From the NCBI RefSeq assembly GCF_000149955.1, contig NC_030997.1, positions 992,001 through 1,056,000 on the forward strand: a stretch of DNA of 64,000 nt. Direction: 5' to 3'. The notes beneath the pieces are model-generated. The model did not search any database and had not been told where the DNA came from. It saw nothing but the letters and a program-made list of their open reading frames with translations. Below, one piece after another: positions 10,017 to 21,631 of this stretch. The DNA comes from Fusarium oxysporum f. sp. lycopersici 4287. Lineage: Eukaryota; Ascomycota; Sordariomycetes; Hypocreales; Nectriaceae. The number at the start of each line of letters is the position of its first letter. Within the stretch, counting starts at the first letter, position 1. The position numbers and the translations under genes are program-made.

Positions 10017-11977
10017 TTACACCCTCGTTCCTGTTGCCATCCTCTTGTAACTCGCCTCAGTCTTCTCACGGATCCTCTTCCCCCAGATCATCATTGGAAC
10101 ATGAAGAAATGCCATAGCCAATGCCCATAACCCCATGACAATCGTCATATTCTGCAGGCCTTGAGCATCAAGCCATGGAACAAGGGCGAACGAAATGGCA
10201 ATGCTGAAGGCATTGCGCATAAAGGCGACCCCGATAAATGCTTCTCCGGTGATCTGGTCAGTGTTAGATTACTTGCTCTTTGCGAGACTGTGTGACTACA
10301 TACCGCTTGATAGCTGTCGATGGTCACGCAAAGCGCAACATCACTCAAACCACCAAGGCCGAAACCGAAGATGGCGCTACCAATGCTGGGGTACATCCAA
10401 TGCATGCCCTATTGCTGTTAATTACTAGTCGCAATAAAGGTGAATCTCTGCATACCTTTGCTGTAGTGATACCGAACATGATAAAACCACCGCTCATACA
10501 AACTGCTGGGAAGTGGTTCAGCTGAAGTCGCATTTCCGGTTCGTAATACCCGTAGTTCTTTCGTGTGAACCAAAGAATAGCTCGATCGGAAATTGCACCG
10601 TAGGCTGAGCCCAAAATACAGCCAATAAATACTCCTAGGCTCATATTCCCAACCCCAACGGTACCGAAATTGTACGGTGGCTGTGTGAAAACAATAGAGA
10701 TGATTGACGCCTGAGCGGAGATCCAACAGAGGCAAAAGGCATACGTAAGGGCTGTGTACATGACGGCTGGGAAGCGGAACAAGATAACGACAGCGGTCCG
10801 TACAACGCCAAGTAAGCTTTCGTCGGTTTTTGTGACCAGTCGCATGCGTTGACGCCATGTGAGAAGCGGTATATCCGAGTTGATCCGATGTAATGGGGCA
10901 TTCGATGTTTCCAGTGTGATACATGTGCTCATCTCGCCACTCTGTATTTCCGAGATGTTGTCCTTCTTCGTGGCTGGGATAGGAGCTGGGACCTCGGAGG
11001 ACAGTTGCTGAGCTTCGAGACGCGGTATGTACTTGCTCTCCTCGAAGAAGAAACAGAAGTAGAGTAAAAGAGCGCTGTCAACTGCGGTAGTGATCCAATA
11101 GCAGCGCCTCCAGTTTCCATCCGCGGCCATGTATCCTGCAATTACGGGGCTCAGAAAGCTCTGCTACGCATCAGTAACGATTCCCCTGTCGGTATAGTTC
11201 TCGACTTACACCAATCATGACCATCACCATATATAGACCATTTGCACTACCACGTTGATGGACGAAATACAAATCGGCAATCTGTCCTCGGTCAGTGTGA
11301 TCCTTCTCAATGCATTATTCCCATACCGTCATCTCGACAATGCTCTCGTTGGTCGCACTAGCGAGTCCAAAGATCAACTGTGATACATATAATTCTGTCA
11401 GGGTCTTCATGCGCGCCGACCAGATGGCCATGGCAAAGATGATGGCTGTTGTAAGCAGGTACATCGACCGACGGCCATACTTCACCGCCGGAGGAATGAA
11501 TAGGATACAACCAACAGTGGTTCCGACATAGTTGAGGGCGTTCGCGTTGTTGAGTTGACCGTAAGACCATCCAAATTCCTGATTCCAGAGGACCCAGAAG
11601 ATAAGCGGCAAGGAAGTCCTGTCAACATTAGTGGCTCGTCGCTTTGTCGAAAGGCCTGGTAGCTCACTGGGTAAAGATGATGGCCGTGACTGCGAGAATG
11701 GGAACAAAGTTCATAGACTTGCGAGCACGCGACCAGTTCTAGCCAAGTCAGTCAAGTCAGTCGCATCGTATTTGGCGCATCCATACCAAAGGATCGTTGG
11801 GGTCGTCAGTCGGCATCGGTTGCTTCACCAATTGAGGCGTTTCGGCAAGACCATCCTCTACCATAAATATGAGCTTGTAGACGAAGCATCAGTATCTGTA
11901 TACTCACCACCAATGAGCCGGACCGTACCCGGCGGTGTCGTGAACTCTGGAGGAGCTGGTGCTACTTTTCTGGGCAT
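10017..11977 (-). CDS. Major facilitator superfamily transporter, 8 exons
   Basis: Predicted 540-residue MFS transporter. Exons 11977-11908, 11857-11787, 11738-11668, 11618-11327, 11281-11210, 11160-10456, 10408-10304 and 10253-10017; every intron is 45-50 bp with matching phase. The N-terminal cytoplasmic tail carries DPNDPLNWSRARK, the hallmark of the fungal DHA-like branch. The loop motif KYGRRSMYL matches the MFS loop 2-3 signature (G-x3-D/G-R-R). About 12 hydrophobic helices are visible, with a long cytoplasmic loop of about 60 residues after helix 6 (from EESKYIPR to the motif TWRQRMRL). Relatives export drugs or import small organic molecules; the substrate is not readable. The start is the first ATG before PRKVAPAPP. 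Convergent with the pseudogene ending at 9859. Confidence 0.88.
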
Positions 11978-12419
11978 GCTGAAAACGTGAAGAGTATTGC
12001 GAGAGAGATGTCTCTTGGGTGGGTTGAGCCGTGGACTTATGTGACTTCATATCAGCAACTGATCCAGGGGTTTTATGTAGGCGTTTATCTCTGTATTGGG
12101 ATGGCTAGTTGTGATACCTTCTGCGAGTCAAGATAGCATAGCCAGATGATCGATGCCTTGGGGCTCCGCCTACCTTATACGGTTAGTCTTATCGCTCAAG
12201 TCTGTCCAAGCAGCCGGGTTCATTGTCCGAAATGCGGGGGATGCGGGGAGCAATTGAGGATTAAGGTTGAGTAACTTGGTGAAATACGGCAATATTCTTG
12301 ACCAGTATCGAATTTTGACCGTTCTCTACTTCGGCACATATCGTAATTCAATGCAAGTTTTCTCTACCGAGTGGTCAACTCGGTGAATAATATGTCATTG
12401 AGTTGGCCTGGCCAATTGT
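11978..12419. other. Intergenic region upstream of the MFS gene
   Basis: About 440 bp between two minus-strand genes. Presumed promoter of the transporter. No gene, repeat or RNA recognised. Confidence 0.45.
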
Positions 12420-13073
12420 TTATCTGCCTACGTAAACATCTTCAACCTTCTGTCCAAGAAAGTTGGTCAATCGCCAGCAATCTATCACAGCAGCCCCTCC
12501 AAATGACTGCAAAGCTCCGATGGCCACGATACCATTCATCCAATTGTACGGGCTATTCCCTGCTGCTTCAAAAGTGATATGAGTAAAGTATTCCACCTCA
12601 TCCTGCGTATAATCCACGTCAATTGAGTCTGGTTGGGAGAACTCGATACCCGGTCCAGGTCGGAACAGCCCTCGAGCCTGTACAAAGATATGATGCCCGT
12701 CATTTGTTTTAATCGTGTACCTCGCATCTAGCTTGTAGTAAATCTATTCCTGTTTGTCAACACAGAATGCAGCGATGCATGCCGTAAACGCGCATACCTT
12801 CTTGGAATGAACTTGTTCTGCCCAATCAGCACCACTGTTCTCGACAAGGGTTCCCTCTATACCTGGTCCTTTTACAGTACCAGACTCAATACCTGCAATT
12901 GACCTCGTGATACCTGTGCCTTGTATGTTTTCGATATCGTAGCCATTTGTTGGATGCATCTTGGCAACAAGGCGATACACAAACTCCAACCCTGGAGCCC
13001 TCATTGCTGGCATGTCGGGGTAAAACTGGTTACCGGGGCTCGGCTGGGGGATAGATTGAGATGGCTGCGACAT
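12420..13073 (-). CDS. DUF3237-family protein
   Basis: Predicted 199-residue protein of the DUF3237 family (Pfam PF11578), a small beta-barrel family of unknown reaction found in bacteria and fungi. Exons 13073-12798 and 12743-12420; the 54-bp intron (gtatgc...gaatag) is well supported by phase. Visible: PGLEFVYRLVAKM near residue 28, GIEGTLVENSGADWAEQ, then after the intron DARYTIKTNDGHHIFVQARG and the C-terminal YFTHITFEAAG. No signal peptide. It is transcribed in the same direction as the neighbouring MFS transporter, 443 bp upstream of it, but nothing shows that they are functionally linked. Confidence 0.8.
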
Positions 13074-13500
13074 TGCTTCAACTGATGGAACAAGAGAAGT
13101 CTATTGGATGGCTGGATGCCTTTTAGTGCTATCTCTAAACCGTCGGATCTGTTAACCTTGTTTATATAACTACGCGTTTCTTACACAATGATGCTTGAGA
13201 TCTTCAAGCCTCTCATTGTGACATGTAGGGCAATCAATCCCGCGCGGCACTGCATGCTTTACTGGGTGTAGCGCAGACTTATTGTTGATCGTTACCGCTT
13301 TAAGTAGCCGGTGCCGCGCAAATCGAGGGTCCAGACCTTGTCTCTGGTTTCTGCACTAAACGAGACAGGGACGGGTTTCACGGGTTCCGACAATGCGATA
13401 GCCCGCGTGTTCATCGTTCGTAGTTTGTGAGAGAAAAAGTACAGATAAGACAGGCACAGAGTAGTCACCATCCCTCCTGGCATCGGTATTCCGGGTCATC
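13074..13500. other. Divergent promoter region between DUF3237 and GNAT genes
   Basis: About 430 bp between genes pointing away from each other. Short open frames on the minus strand here have no motif and overlap the start of the GNAT gene. I see no other element. Confidence 0.45.
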
Positions 13501-13746
13501 ATGTCAAAACTGACAAAGAGTTCGTGTAAAGTCCAGATGAGGCCACTTGGCCTGGGTTTGTTCGTCGGTCTCTCTCCCAGTCTCCTCAACTAACTATCTC
13601 CAGACTATGGCTCAATCAAGACTGCTGCTGAGATCATCAGCCTTTCTTTCGCCTCAGATCCCTTGATCCGTTGGCTCTCGCGTGACCGCTCTGGTCCTGG
13701 CTGGGAGACTTTGACACCTACCCTACAGCAATGGCAAGAGGCACGC

Positions 13747-13761
13747 CTGCGCGAGTATGCA
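13747..13761 (+). repeat. Target-site duplication, left copy
   Basis: Fifteen bases ctgcgcgagtatgca, identical to 14414-14428. They encode LREYA of the interrupted acetyltransferase and mark the insertion site. Confidence 0.9.
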
Positions 13762-14413
13762 ACTCTCCCCTGTAAAAATTCTTTCTTGGCACGCACTGTT
13801 AGTGCCGTGTTAGGAGCGGGATTTTCTGCAGGCCACGCGACCACACAAAACTGCGGGGATGCTATCGGCTCCCTAACAGCAGTTTTCAGAGAAGGAATTT
13901 TGGAGAGTTCGCCTTCTCTGACAACACCTTTGTCGGATCTAATGGCGGCACCTCAGAACCAGAACGCCTTAGATATCGGAGGACGATGCCCATGGCATCG
14001 GTAGCGACATCCTCCCGATCAACGACGCCGATTGCGATGGGTTTTTCTCCTTTGAAGGCAAGCCGCACCGTCGGCCTCTGATTCCTTCCCGAGGTTTTTC
14101 CCTGCCGCCGCGACAGTCGACTACGAGCTACAACTTGGTTACTGGAGATTGTGGACTGCGTCGGCAGATGTAGTGATGCGCGAGAGAATTCTGGTCGGTG
14201 GAAAAAGTTCGACAATAGATTGCCCCCGAACCCGCTGACGGGTGACGGGCTTGAGAAATACAGCACCTTTTGTGCCATTGGTATGCTGGATGGTGAAGGA
14301 AGCGGGGTTTCCCTGTACCTAGCTAGCTCAGCACGTCTTTTGCTCCAGTAGGAGATCTGGCTTCGTTACAGCCACCCAGACGAAAAATATACAAACAAAA
14401 ACAAACAAACAAA
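13762..14413 (+). mobile_element. Non-LTR retroelement insertion (SINE-like or 5'-truncated LINE)
   Basis: A 652-bp segment with no match to the surrounding gene, flanked by a perfect 15-bp direct repeat and ending in an A-rich simple repeat (caaacaaacaaa at its right end, from about 14381). A variable-length target duplication plus an A-rich 3' tail is the signature of target-primed reverse transcription, not of a DNA transposon or an LTR element. There are no terminal inverted repeats. Open frames on both strands inside (342 and 393 bp) show no reverse transcriptase motif. Size and tail would fit a Foxy-type SINE known from Fusarium oxysporum, but I cannot confirm the family, and RNA polymerase III boxes are not convincing. 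Confidence 0.82.
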
Positions 14414-14428
14414 CTGCGCGAGTATGCA
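14414..14428 (+). repeat. Target-site duplication, right copy
   Basis: Second copy of the 15-bp repeat directly after the A-rich end of the element; coding of the acetyltransferase resumes in it. Confidence 0.9.
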
Positions 14429-14992
14429 GTCCGTGGAATCGCCATGGAAGCCGTTACAATGGATGATACTCATAGAAGCGTTGGATCTTGCTTTTTGTTT
14501 CCCCCCAGGCCAGAGTATCGATGGCTGAACCCACTCTGGTGGCCGTCATATTTGCGAGTCTTATGGGACGAGTGGTGGGTCCAACCAACTGAACCATTCT
14601 GTCTAGAAAAGGTGATACAACTTGCACAAGTCAATAATAGCAGATCTAACAAGCCCTCACAGAGGATCGGAATCATGATGGAGTCTCATAACGATTTCGA
14701 GGAGAGGATCAAGAAGAAATACCCACCAAATTCTCTATACTACCTCGAGATTGCTGCGGTCAGACCTGATACGCAGGGAATGGGAGTTGGGAAAACGATC
14801 ATGCAATGGGTGGTGCAGAAGATAGGAGACTATCCATGCTATATTGAGTGTACAGACAGGAACAATGTCGCGTTTTACGTCAAGTATGGCTTTGAGGTTG
14901 TCGAAGAGAAGAAATTGGTGGATGAGGAGGACGCGATGCCACCAACGACTTTGTTTTACATGATTAGAGATACATTAGCACTCAAGAAGTAG

Positions 14993-15433
14993 TTTGAAAG
15001 TCGATATATAACGACAAGTTCTCTGAGGCTTTGTTTGTTTCTTATTTTAATGGTTGCACGTATCTTTGAAGTGACTTCTGAGAGGTGAAAGTTATGTAGA
15101 ATATGTACCGCTTATGTATATGTTATGCGTACGCTAAGCGGCTTCGAGTTAGTACATCCCTTATCATTTCGATGTTATCGTTATCGCTCTCCTTGATACG
15201 CGTATCTCGGCGCTAGTCTATTTCAGGTCTCTGCGATTCCTGATCTTGATCTTTCGACTCGTGGCGACGAGCTATCTCGGCCCGAGGCATCACCCCTCAC
15301 GTCAATCAAGACATTGGCAAAGACTTGATAACAATGGATGTCATCCTTTTGTCATAAGCTACGTTATAACCACATAATAATTAATCCACTTCGTGTTGTA
15401 ACCCCCTCCTGTCACGCGTTTGGTTTGACATCT
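14993..15433. other. Intergenic region upstream of the Zn2Cys6 gene
   Basis: 3' flank of the disrupted acetyltransferase gene and promoter of the regulator starting at 15434. No gene recognised. Confidence 0.45.
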
Positions 15434-16998
15434 ATGAGCTCACGGTCGCGACGCGGGTAAGTAACTTGACCATAACAACGACGATATCTCAAACTAAGAG
15501 CCTCCAGTTGCTGGACTTGTAAAAGAAGACACAAGAAATGTGACGAGAAACGACCCGTCTGTGATAGATGTGTCCAAGCGGGCATGACCTGCGAGGGTTA
15601 CAAAACACGATTGACATGGGGCTCTTCAGACACTGCAAGCTCAGCAGGGGGCGGTATAGTCTTGAAACCAATTCGTCCACCACGCCAGAAGAGTAAATCT
15701 CTGCGTAATAGAAGGGTAAGCCCCGCCGTTGAGACCGTGGGAGACCCGCTGGTGGACTTGCCCGACTTTTCGTCAATGCAGTCGCCAGATGAACTGGATC
15801 TGCTTTGCTTGCAATTCGAATCATTATCAGAAGGTTTACCAGACGAGGAAGTCTCACAGAAGCTTATGAACACTTGTAAGTAGACACAATGATACTTCAC
15901 GATCGATCATCTAACTAGGGTATAGTTACTACCATCGGATACCAGACGCTCACAGGTCGTGCCGGACATGATACCACGTTTAAATCTGACATTTTACCAC
16001 TTTGTGAAGATAGTATCTGTCTAAAGCACGCTTGCTTAGCGTATCAGGCAAGCCTTGATGTTGATACCAGTCATTTGACACCTCTCTACATGCAATCGGC
16101 TCTTTCAAACTATCTCAATGACTTGGAAAATCCAAGCATGTTGTGCCAGGATGTCACTTTGGCAACGGGGGTCTTATTATGCAGCGTTAGCGTAAGTCGA
16201 AATCTCACATTCGTACCAGAGCTATACTAATACTCGCAGATAAACTCACTATATATCTGGTCACCCCTGCTGAAAGGTCTTCACGGAGTCCTCCAAGCAC
16301 GTGAGCTGTTGAATGATCCACAGAGACCCCCCGTGGCAAACCATCTCCTTGAAGCTGTCGGGCTATTAGATATACCGTTCTTCACCCTGAACAGGATTAC
16401 ACCGTCACTGGAAATATGGAAATCCTATGTCCAACCACACAAACACTCCGGTATTGAACAAGTGTCAGGGATACCTTATAGTCTGATGAATTTGCTAGCG
16501 AACATGGACTCTACCACCATCGAACAAGATCTGTTGCAGTGGCCCGGAGAACTTGGCGATGAGTTCGCACAGATCCACCTCTGGGAAGCGTTTCGACTCG
16601 CCGGTATTCTTCACAGCCGCTGTCTGGCTGACCATCCCCAAGATCAAACAAATCCACCGACAGCCAAGGTTAGCACCGAAATATTACGCATGAAGGTATT
16701 TGCATCGATTCAAGCGATCATCGGAATCGGAACGTTCAACTTTCGACTCTCACTCGCCAGGGCCATATTATACCCTCTTTTCATAGCTGGCATTTTAGCC
16801 GAGAATGCCCAAGAACAGCAGCTGACCCGTGTGGCCTTCCAATACATAATGCAAAAGGGACAAGAGGGAACGGAGCAGATAATATTGGATATTGTGGCAA
16901 AAGTTTGGAAGAATGGAAAAGGTGGCAACGAAGCGTCTAAGTTGATGATAGCTACTGAGGCTACGGGGGAGCTGAATGCTGAGATTCATCTCTACTAA
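15434..16998 (+). CDS. Zn2Cys6 binuclear-cluster transcription factor
   Basis: Predicted 471-residue nuclear regulator. Exons 15434-15456, 15508-15875, 15926-16191 and 16240-16998; introns 48-51 bp. The zinc cluster starts right at the first junction, as is common in this family: C-WT-C-KRRHKK-C, then C-DR-C and C at residues about 9-36, with the basic KRRHKK between Cys 2 and 3. A basic linker (PPRQKSKSLRNRR) follows. The rest resembles the second fungal-specific transcription factor domain (Pfam PF11951): a helical region with LLCSVSINSLYIW, then LWEAFRLAGILHSRC near the end of exon 4. Its target is unknown; the adjacent convergent carboxylesterase (156 bp between stops) is a possible but unproven target. 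Confidence 0.85.
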
Positions 16999-17155
16999 AG
17001 ATTCGTAATTAGAGCGCCTCAGAGCCTAAACCCAATGATGCATTCATATCTGCACGGGCTCAACATACCTTGATGAATAACAGCAAAAGTCACAAAGATC
17101 AGGATGCTAGAGTGAAGAATGCGGAGATCATATCGAGCTGCCCCTTTGGTATCAG

Positions 17156-18933
17156 CTAAGCTAAGACTGCTTCCTTGATTCCGATAGCATCAGCGACTAC
17201 TGGTTCGGCCTTGATATCCTCACTAAACTGACGAGGTCTGTCCTCAAAAGTCCCCATCTTATCCCTCTTACAGGCAAGATTGTCAATAGCCAGTATGAGC
17301 TCTTCCAGCACACCCATATCAAGAATCTTCTGCATACGAGAATACTTTCGCACATTCTCATCCTCAACTTCCGTAACGACTTTGCTAGTCTCGTCTGGTC
17401 CAAACCTCATCCATTGATCACCATCGGCGACTCGAGGCCATGGATCTTTGCCGTAGGAGTAATCGATAAAGCTACCAGCCATAGTTCTTGCAAGCTTTTG
17501 CTGGCCTGGAGTCAGTCTCTCGTCGAAATTGAGAAAGACATATAGTAGATCGAGTGCGTGGTAGGCTTGACCCTTGTATATGCTATCATGAGTGCACACC
17601 TGGTCGAAGTGATAACCAAAGGTTTGCGGAATATCTGAACGGTGAACAGCGATCCAGTTGTGGATTTTGAAGACTGAATCGCCTGTCATGTCTTCGAGGG
17701 CTTTCAGAAGCTCCTCTTTCGAGAGATCAGGAGTGACGCCATAGAGATCAAGGATCTCATCAGTAGCCTTTTCACTCAAGAACTTATTCATGCCAGTTCT
17801 CCAAGAGTCAAAGGTCTCCTCAGCAAGATCCTCAGTGAAAATCATCGCCTCGTCAGTGGTATCTCCAACCATGTAGCTCTTAAGCCACGCCGGAGGTGAA
17901 GTGATACCGTTGGCGGTAGGTTTCGTCTTGTGAAAAACACCATCGTCGCATGGATTGCCCGTGGCGTTGAGGAGGCCCTCCACTGGGATCGTTGCAGCAG
18001 CGACGACAGCCTCAGGGACGTTTCGAAGCTGATCGAGAGCAGAAGGTGAGTCCGCATCAATACCAAGGTATCTCAACAAAGCGCGGTAATGCTTTTCGTG
18101 GTGCTCCAATGGCCAAGTCTGGACGGTGTTCAAATGACCAGACATGGCGATGGCGCGATGGAAGGGCGCCGGATTCTTAGCAGCGATGTGGTGAGACACG
18201 CTCATCCCTCCAGCAGATTCGCCGTAGATAGTGACGTTGTCGGGATCACCGCCAAAAGAGGCTATGTATCGATTCACCCAATGCAAAGCAACCTGCTGAT
18301 CGTAAAGACCAAAGTTCCCTACGCCTTCAAGACCATCGCGCTCTATATCTTGCTTGATTGCGGCCGATGCGAGAAAGCCACCGAGGCCGACACGATAGTT
18401 GAGGTTGACTGTGACAACTGGAGTGTTGCGGGCTGCAGCAAAGGTCGTCAAGTTGACGCAATCGAACACGCCCTTATTGGCACCGCCAAAAAGAAAAGAT
18501 CCGCCATGGATATACACCATAACGGGCAATTTCGCACCAGAGTCAGAGCCCAGTGTTGGTGTTGTGATGTTCATGACAAGGCAATTGAGTTCATCTTCAA
18601 TTGGCTCTTCAAAATGGGGCGCAATGTCAACTGGGATAAGGATATCTTCAGGTATATTGTACTCCGGCGGGTTTGGTGCGCTGGGTCTGTAAGCAGATTC
18701 AGCAATCATTACATAGCAGCGAACTTTGATCTTAATTACCCCAGCTTTGTCCCATCGTGAAAATCGTCAGGCCACGAAGTCCTGAGTTGTGAGCGTGTCC
18801 AACGCTTGGAGAGCGATGCGTAAGGAATGCCACTGAATTGGTGGATGTTGTTAGGGAAGCTCAGGCCCTTCACAACACCAAGCCCCTGAACGCTAAGCTC
18901 TGTAGTGCCGATCGGAGTTTTGCTGGCAGGCAT
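17156..18933 (-). CDS. Type-B carboxylesterase (alpha/beta hydrolase), intracellular
   Basis: Predicted 574-residue esterase of the carboxylesterase/lipase type-B family. Exons 18933-18740 and 18686-17156 with a 53-bp intron. Catalytic features: oxyanion-hole motif YIHGGSFLFGG, the nucleophile elbow GESAGGMS (Ser in G-E-S-A-G), an acidic partner region around TTDEAMIF, and a later His region (FGYHFDQVCTHDS). The length is normal. There is no signal peptide (starts PASKTPIGTTELSVQG), unlike the second type-B esterase at 53.6-55.4 kb, so it is probably cytosolic and may hydrolyse imported or endogenous esters. The start is ATG 18933; codons further upstream are open but lack a better ATG. Confidence 0.88.
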
Positions 18934-20033
18934 GTTGACCAAGTTGTCGAGGAAAGCTTGTTGAATAGAGAAGAGATACTAGAAAATGAGGCTCTTTGGT
19001 AGAAAAACGTCTATACAGTCCCTAGGCAGTTTTTATAAGCTTGATAACAATGAATTTTACCCTCAAACACTTCAATTACAGAGGGGCAATTGTCGCATTG
19101 GAGATGCAGGTGAACGCTTGGTGATCCACTAACTCGATTAAGCAGGTTGAGGAGCGTCCAAACCCCGCAAACGCCCCTCAACATGATGATAATCTTTCTT
19201 AGGTATGGTAGAATATCGGTATGGGCGACTTTCGTCGTTGAAACGAACCCCTCAAGTTGCTCGGAGGCGGGGTTTGTAGATTGTGTTATTCGGATCCCGA
19301 GATTACCGTCTCAGAGACCGAGGGTTCCGTATGGGAGGACACGGCACTACTTGCGACGAGGCGTCTAGACGCAGGACCACGAACAAGATAACATTATGAC
19401 TTGGAAGGACAAATAGAATTAAGGCTCGTTTATACGACAATCGGGGACGGTGAAGGTCAATGTACTGGATAAACTGCCTTATACAAGACGACGTTACCAT
19501 TCTTATTTTGCTGAAGATGTTGACGGGAGAAACATTCCAGCTGAGCATGAATAGCGGTCCAAAATTATAAAGGATTTTCGCTTCGCTTCTAGAAAAATAT
19601 ACTACAATTCACAGAATAATAATGATTGATAGCGAAACCTACAATTATGCTCAACTGAAGAGTTTCACCTGACTGAGGCCATCTATTCGAGCTGAGACCA
19701 TGGAGCCACCAATCGGGTCATTGCAGGGGCTCCATGGACGATCTAGACCCAATGAAGCATGCCTATGCGAGGGGGGATGATCCCGATCCTTTTCAGGGAT
19801 CATGTCAAGCAATAGATAAGGGAAAGACCATATCGAGGCAATAGAATACACAATAATCTTAATCGCTGACTATATCTCAAGAGCTGTATCGTTCAGTTTC
19901 CGGCTTCACATTGAGTAGGAACATCATCTTCTGACCCATCTTGTAACACCAATGAGCAAGGCTTACCCCGCGCGTTACATTCCAATTGATACCGGGACTT
20001 GAGAATACAACAAACACTCATTCGTGTTCAAAA
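18934..20033. other. Divergent intergenic region with two inverted repeats
   Basis: About 1.1 kb between the esterase (minus) and the DAO flavoprotein (plus). It contains two potential stem-loops: ccatggagcc at 19698-19707 with its complement at 19728-19737, and atgatccc at 19777-19784 with its complement at 19796-19803. Their role is unknown and they may be chance. No gene supported. Confidence 0.4.
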
Positions 20034-21631
20034 ATGACTGGAAACGGTAAGCCTATGGCCCTCTCTCTATCTCATATAGTTTGCTCTGACTCACTGTATT
20101 AGGATTCATCCAAGATGTCGTGAAGCTCATCACCGTTCAGTCGGGGCTACCGAGTACAAACCCAACGGCACCGACCTGGCAGACTCCACCGCATCCAGAC
20201 GTAGCAAACGCACAGTCCCATGCCTTGCCCTCAGAAACCGATATCGTCATCATTGGTTCTGGAATCACCGGTATCGGCGCCGCACACAGTCTCTTGAACC
20301 ATCCGAAAGGAACTGGTCTCAGGGTGACTATGCTTGAGGCCCGCACGGCCGTAAGCGGAGCGACTGGGCGAAATGGAGGACATCTTGTCTCTGACAGCGA
20401 TTCTTTGTTTCCAGCTCTTGTCGACACAATTGGCGTTGAGCGTGCGATAGAGACTGTGCGGTTTAGCGAGGCGAACATCCGTCGCCTAAAAGAGCTTATC
20501 GCCCAGTTGAATCCGGAGGATAGAGAGGCCGTGGAATTTCGCGAGGTGACATCAGCAACATCGTATACTGATCAAACTTCATTTCGAGGCGCTATTGAAG
20601 AAGTCAAGCAACTACTCAAAGCGGTGCCTGACAGTGAGATCAAGTTCAAGGTATACAACAGGGAGGAGGCGGCCAAGGTAGATTGAGTAACACTCCTTCA
20701 TGCGCCAACTGCTGACTGCTTATCGCAGATCTTCAACTTCACAAATGTTGTCGGCGCAGTTGCACAAACAGGAGTCGCAGCCTTGTGGCCATATCGGCTT
20801 CTGACTGCAGTTTTAGCGTCTATAAGAGAAGAGTTCTCAGGCCGCTTCACCCTCGAGACGATGACGCCCGTTCTCTCGGTACAGTTGCAGGACGATGCGA
20901 TGAAGTACCCATACCTAGTGCGTACATCAAGAGGATCCATTCGAGCTAAAAACATCATTCATTGCACTAATGGCTACTCAAGCAATCTGATTCCTGGCCT
21001 CGTTGGCAATCTATATCCACTACGCGGGACTATGTCTACGCAGAACCTTGGGCCAGCCTTTCCACGAGCTGGTCACGAGATGTCTTGGTCCCAGGTTTCT
21101 CTTGGCACATACGACGCAAAGACTGGACACATTCATTTGGGCTTATACTACGCTCAACAGAATGCAAAGACCAGGGTTATGTTCCTCGGTGGCGAGTCCC
21201 AGAGCCTTCGTGGTCTTCTCACAAGCGATGACTCGAATGTTGCAGATGATGCTCGCCAAACCCTAACTTCTGCAGCCCCAAAGATCTGGAAGGATGCAGC
21301 TCCCGCAAAGGCAAGTAATATCTGGTCCGGAATAATGGGGTTCACGGCAGATGGTATGCCGATTGTGGGAAAGCTTCCGCATAACCTCACGGGACGAAGT
21401 GGAAGTGGAGAGTGGATTGCTGCGGGGTTTAATGGGCATGGGATGGATAAGTGCTGGCTTACTGGCGAAGCTATCGCAAGGATGGTGCTTGGGGAGACAG
21501 ATCTACCTGGATTTCCCAAAGCATACCTGTTGAGTGACGATCGGATGAAGAGTTGGTCACCTGAGGGAGCTGCTGAAACTCTGATGGATCATATCATGGT
21601 GGGAAGCCAGGCTTCGACAAGCCATCTTTAG
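20034..21631 (+). CDS. FAD-dependent oxidoreductase, DAO family
   Basis: Predicted 496-residue flavoprotein of the DAO fold (Pfam PF01266), a family that oxidises C-N bonds of amino acids and amines; the general layout resembles gamma-glutamylputrescine oxidase-type proteins. Exons 20034-20046 (only 13 bp), 20103-20677 and 20729-21631; introns 56 and 51 bp. Visible: Rossmann motif DIVIIGSGITGIGAA at residues about 51-65; LEARTAVSGATGRNGGH, the FAD-contact segment following strand 2; and the C-terminal FAD motif GFTADGMPIVGKLP with WIAAGFNGHGM. No signal peptide. The tiny first exon supplies the start codon. The substrate cannot be read; alternative roles are sarcosine- or proline-type oxidation. 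Confidence 0.85.

Larger units (their letters stand above)
13501..14992 (+). pseudogene. GNAT-family N-acetyltransferase gene split by a retroelement insertion
   Basis: Exon 1 (13501-13555) and exon 2 (from 13603, 47-bp intron) encode the N-terminal part, including RPLGLDYGSIKTAAEI and FASDPLIRWLSR, up to LREYA at 13747-13761. There a 652-bp element interrupts the frame. Coding resumes at 14414 with a second copy of the same 15 bp and runs on to TAG at 14990-14992. The downstream half carries the GNAT acetyl-CoA loop (RPDTQGMGVG, matching Q/R-x-x-G-x-G/A) and the late strand VAFYVKYGFEVVEE. Without element and one duplication the two halves are in frame; with them the net shift is 667 bp, so the frame is lost. 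The downstream ATG at 14444 could yield a 182-residue protein without the first helices, so residual function is not excluded. Confidence 0.85.

Noticed and set aside
13663..14004. 113-codon frame reading from the GNAT gene into the inserted element
   Set aside because: It is the N-terminal GNAT part running by chance into the retroelement until a stop; not a separate gene.
13886..14278. 130-codon minus-strand frame inside the retroelement
   Set aside because: No reverse transcriptase, endonuclease or other motif; kept only as a property of the element.
13762..14413. Treating the inserted segment as a spliced intron
   Set aside because: The donor-like gtatgc in the left duplication and the gcag acceptor after the right one would join in the wrong frame.
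19698..19803. Two stem-loops in the esterase/flavoprotein intergenic region
   Set aside because: Short arms with no sign of transposon ends or RNA gene; reported only within the intergenic entry.
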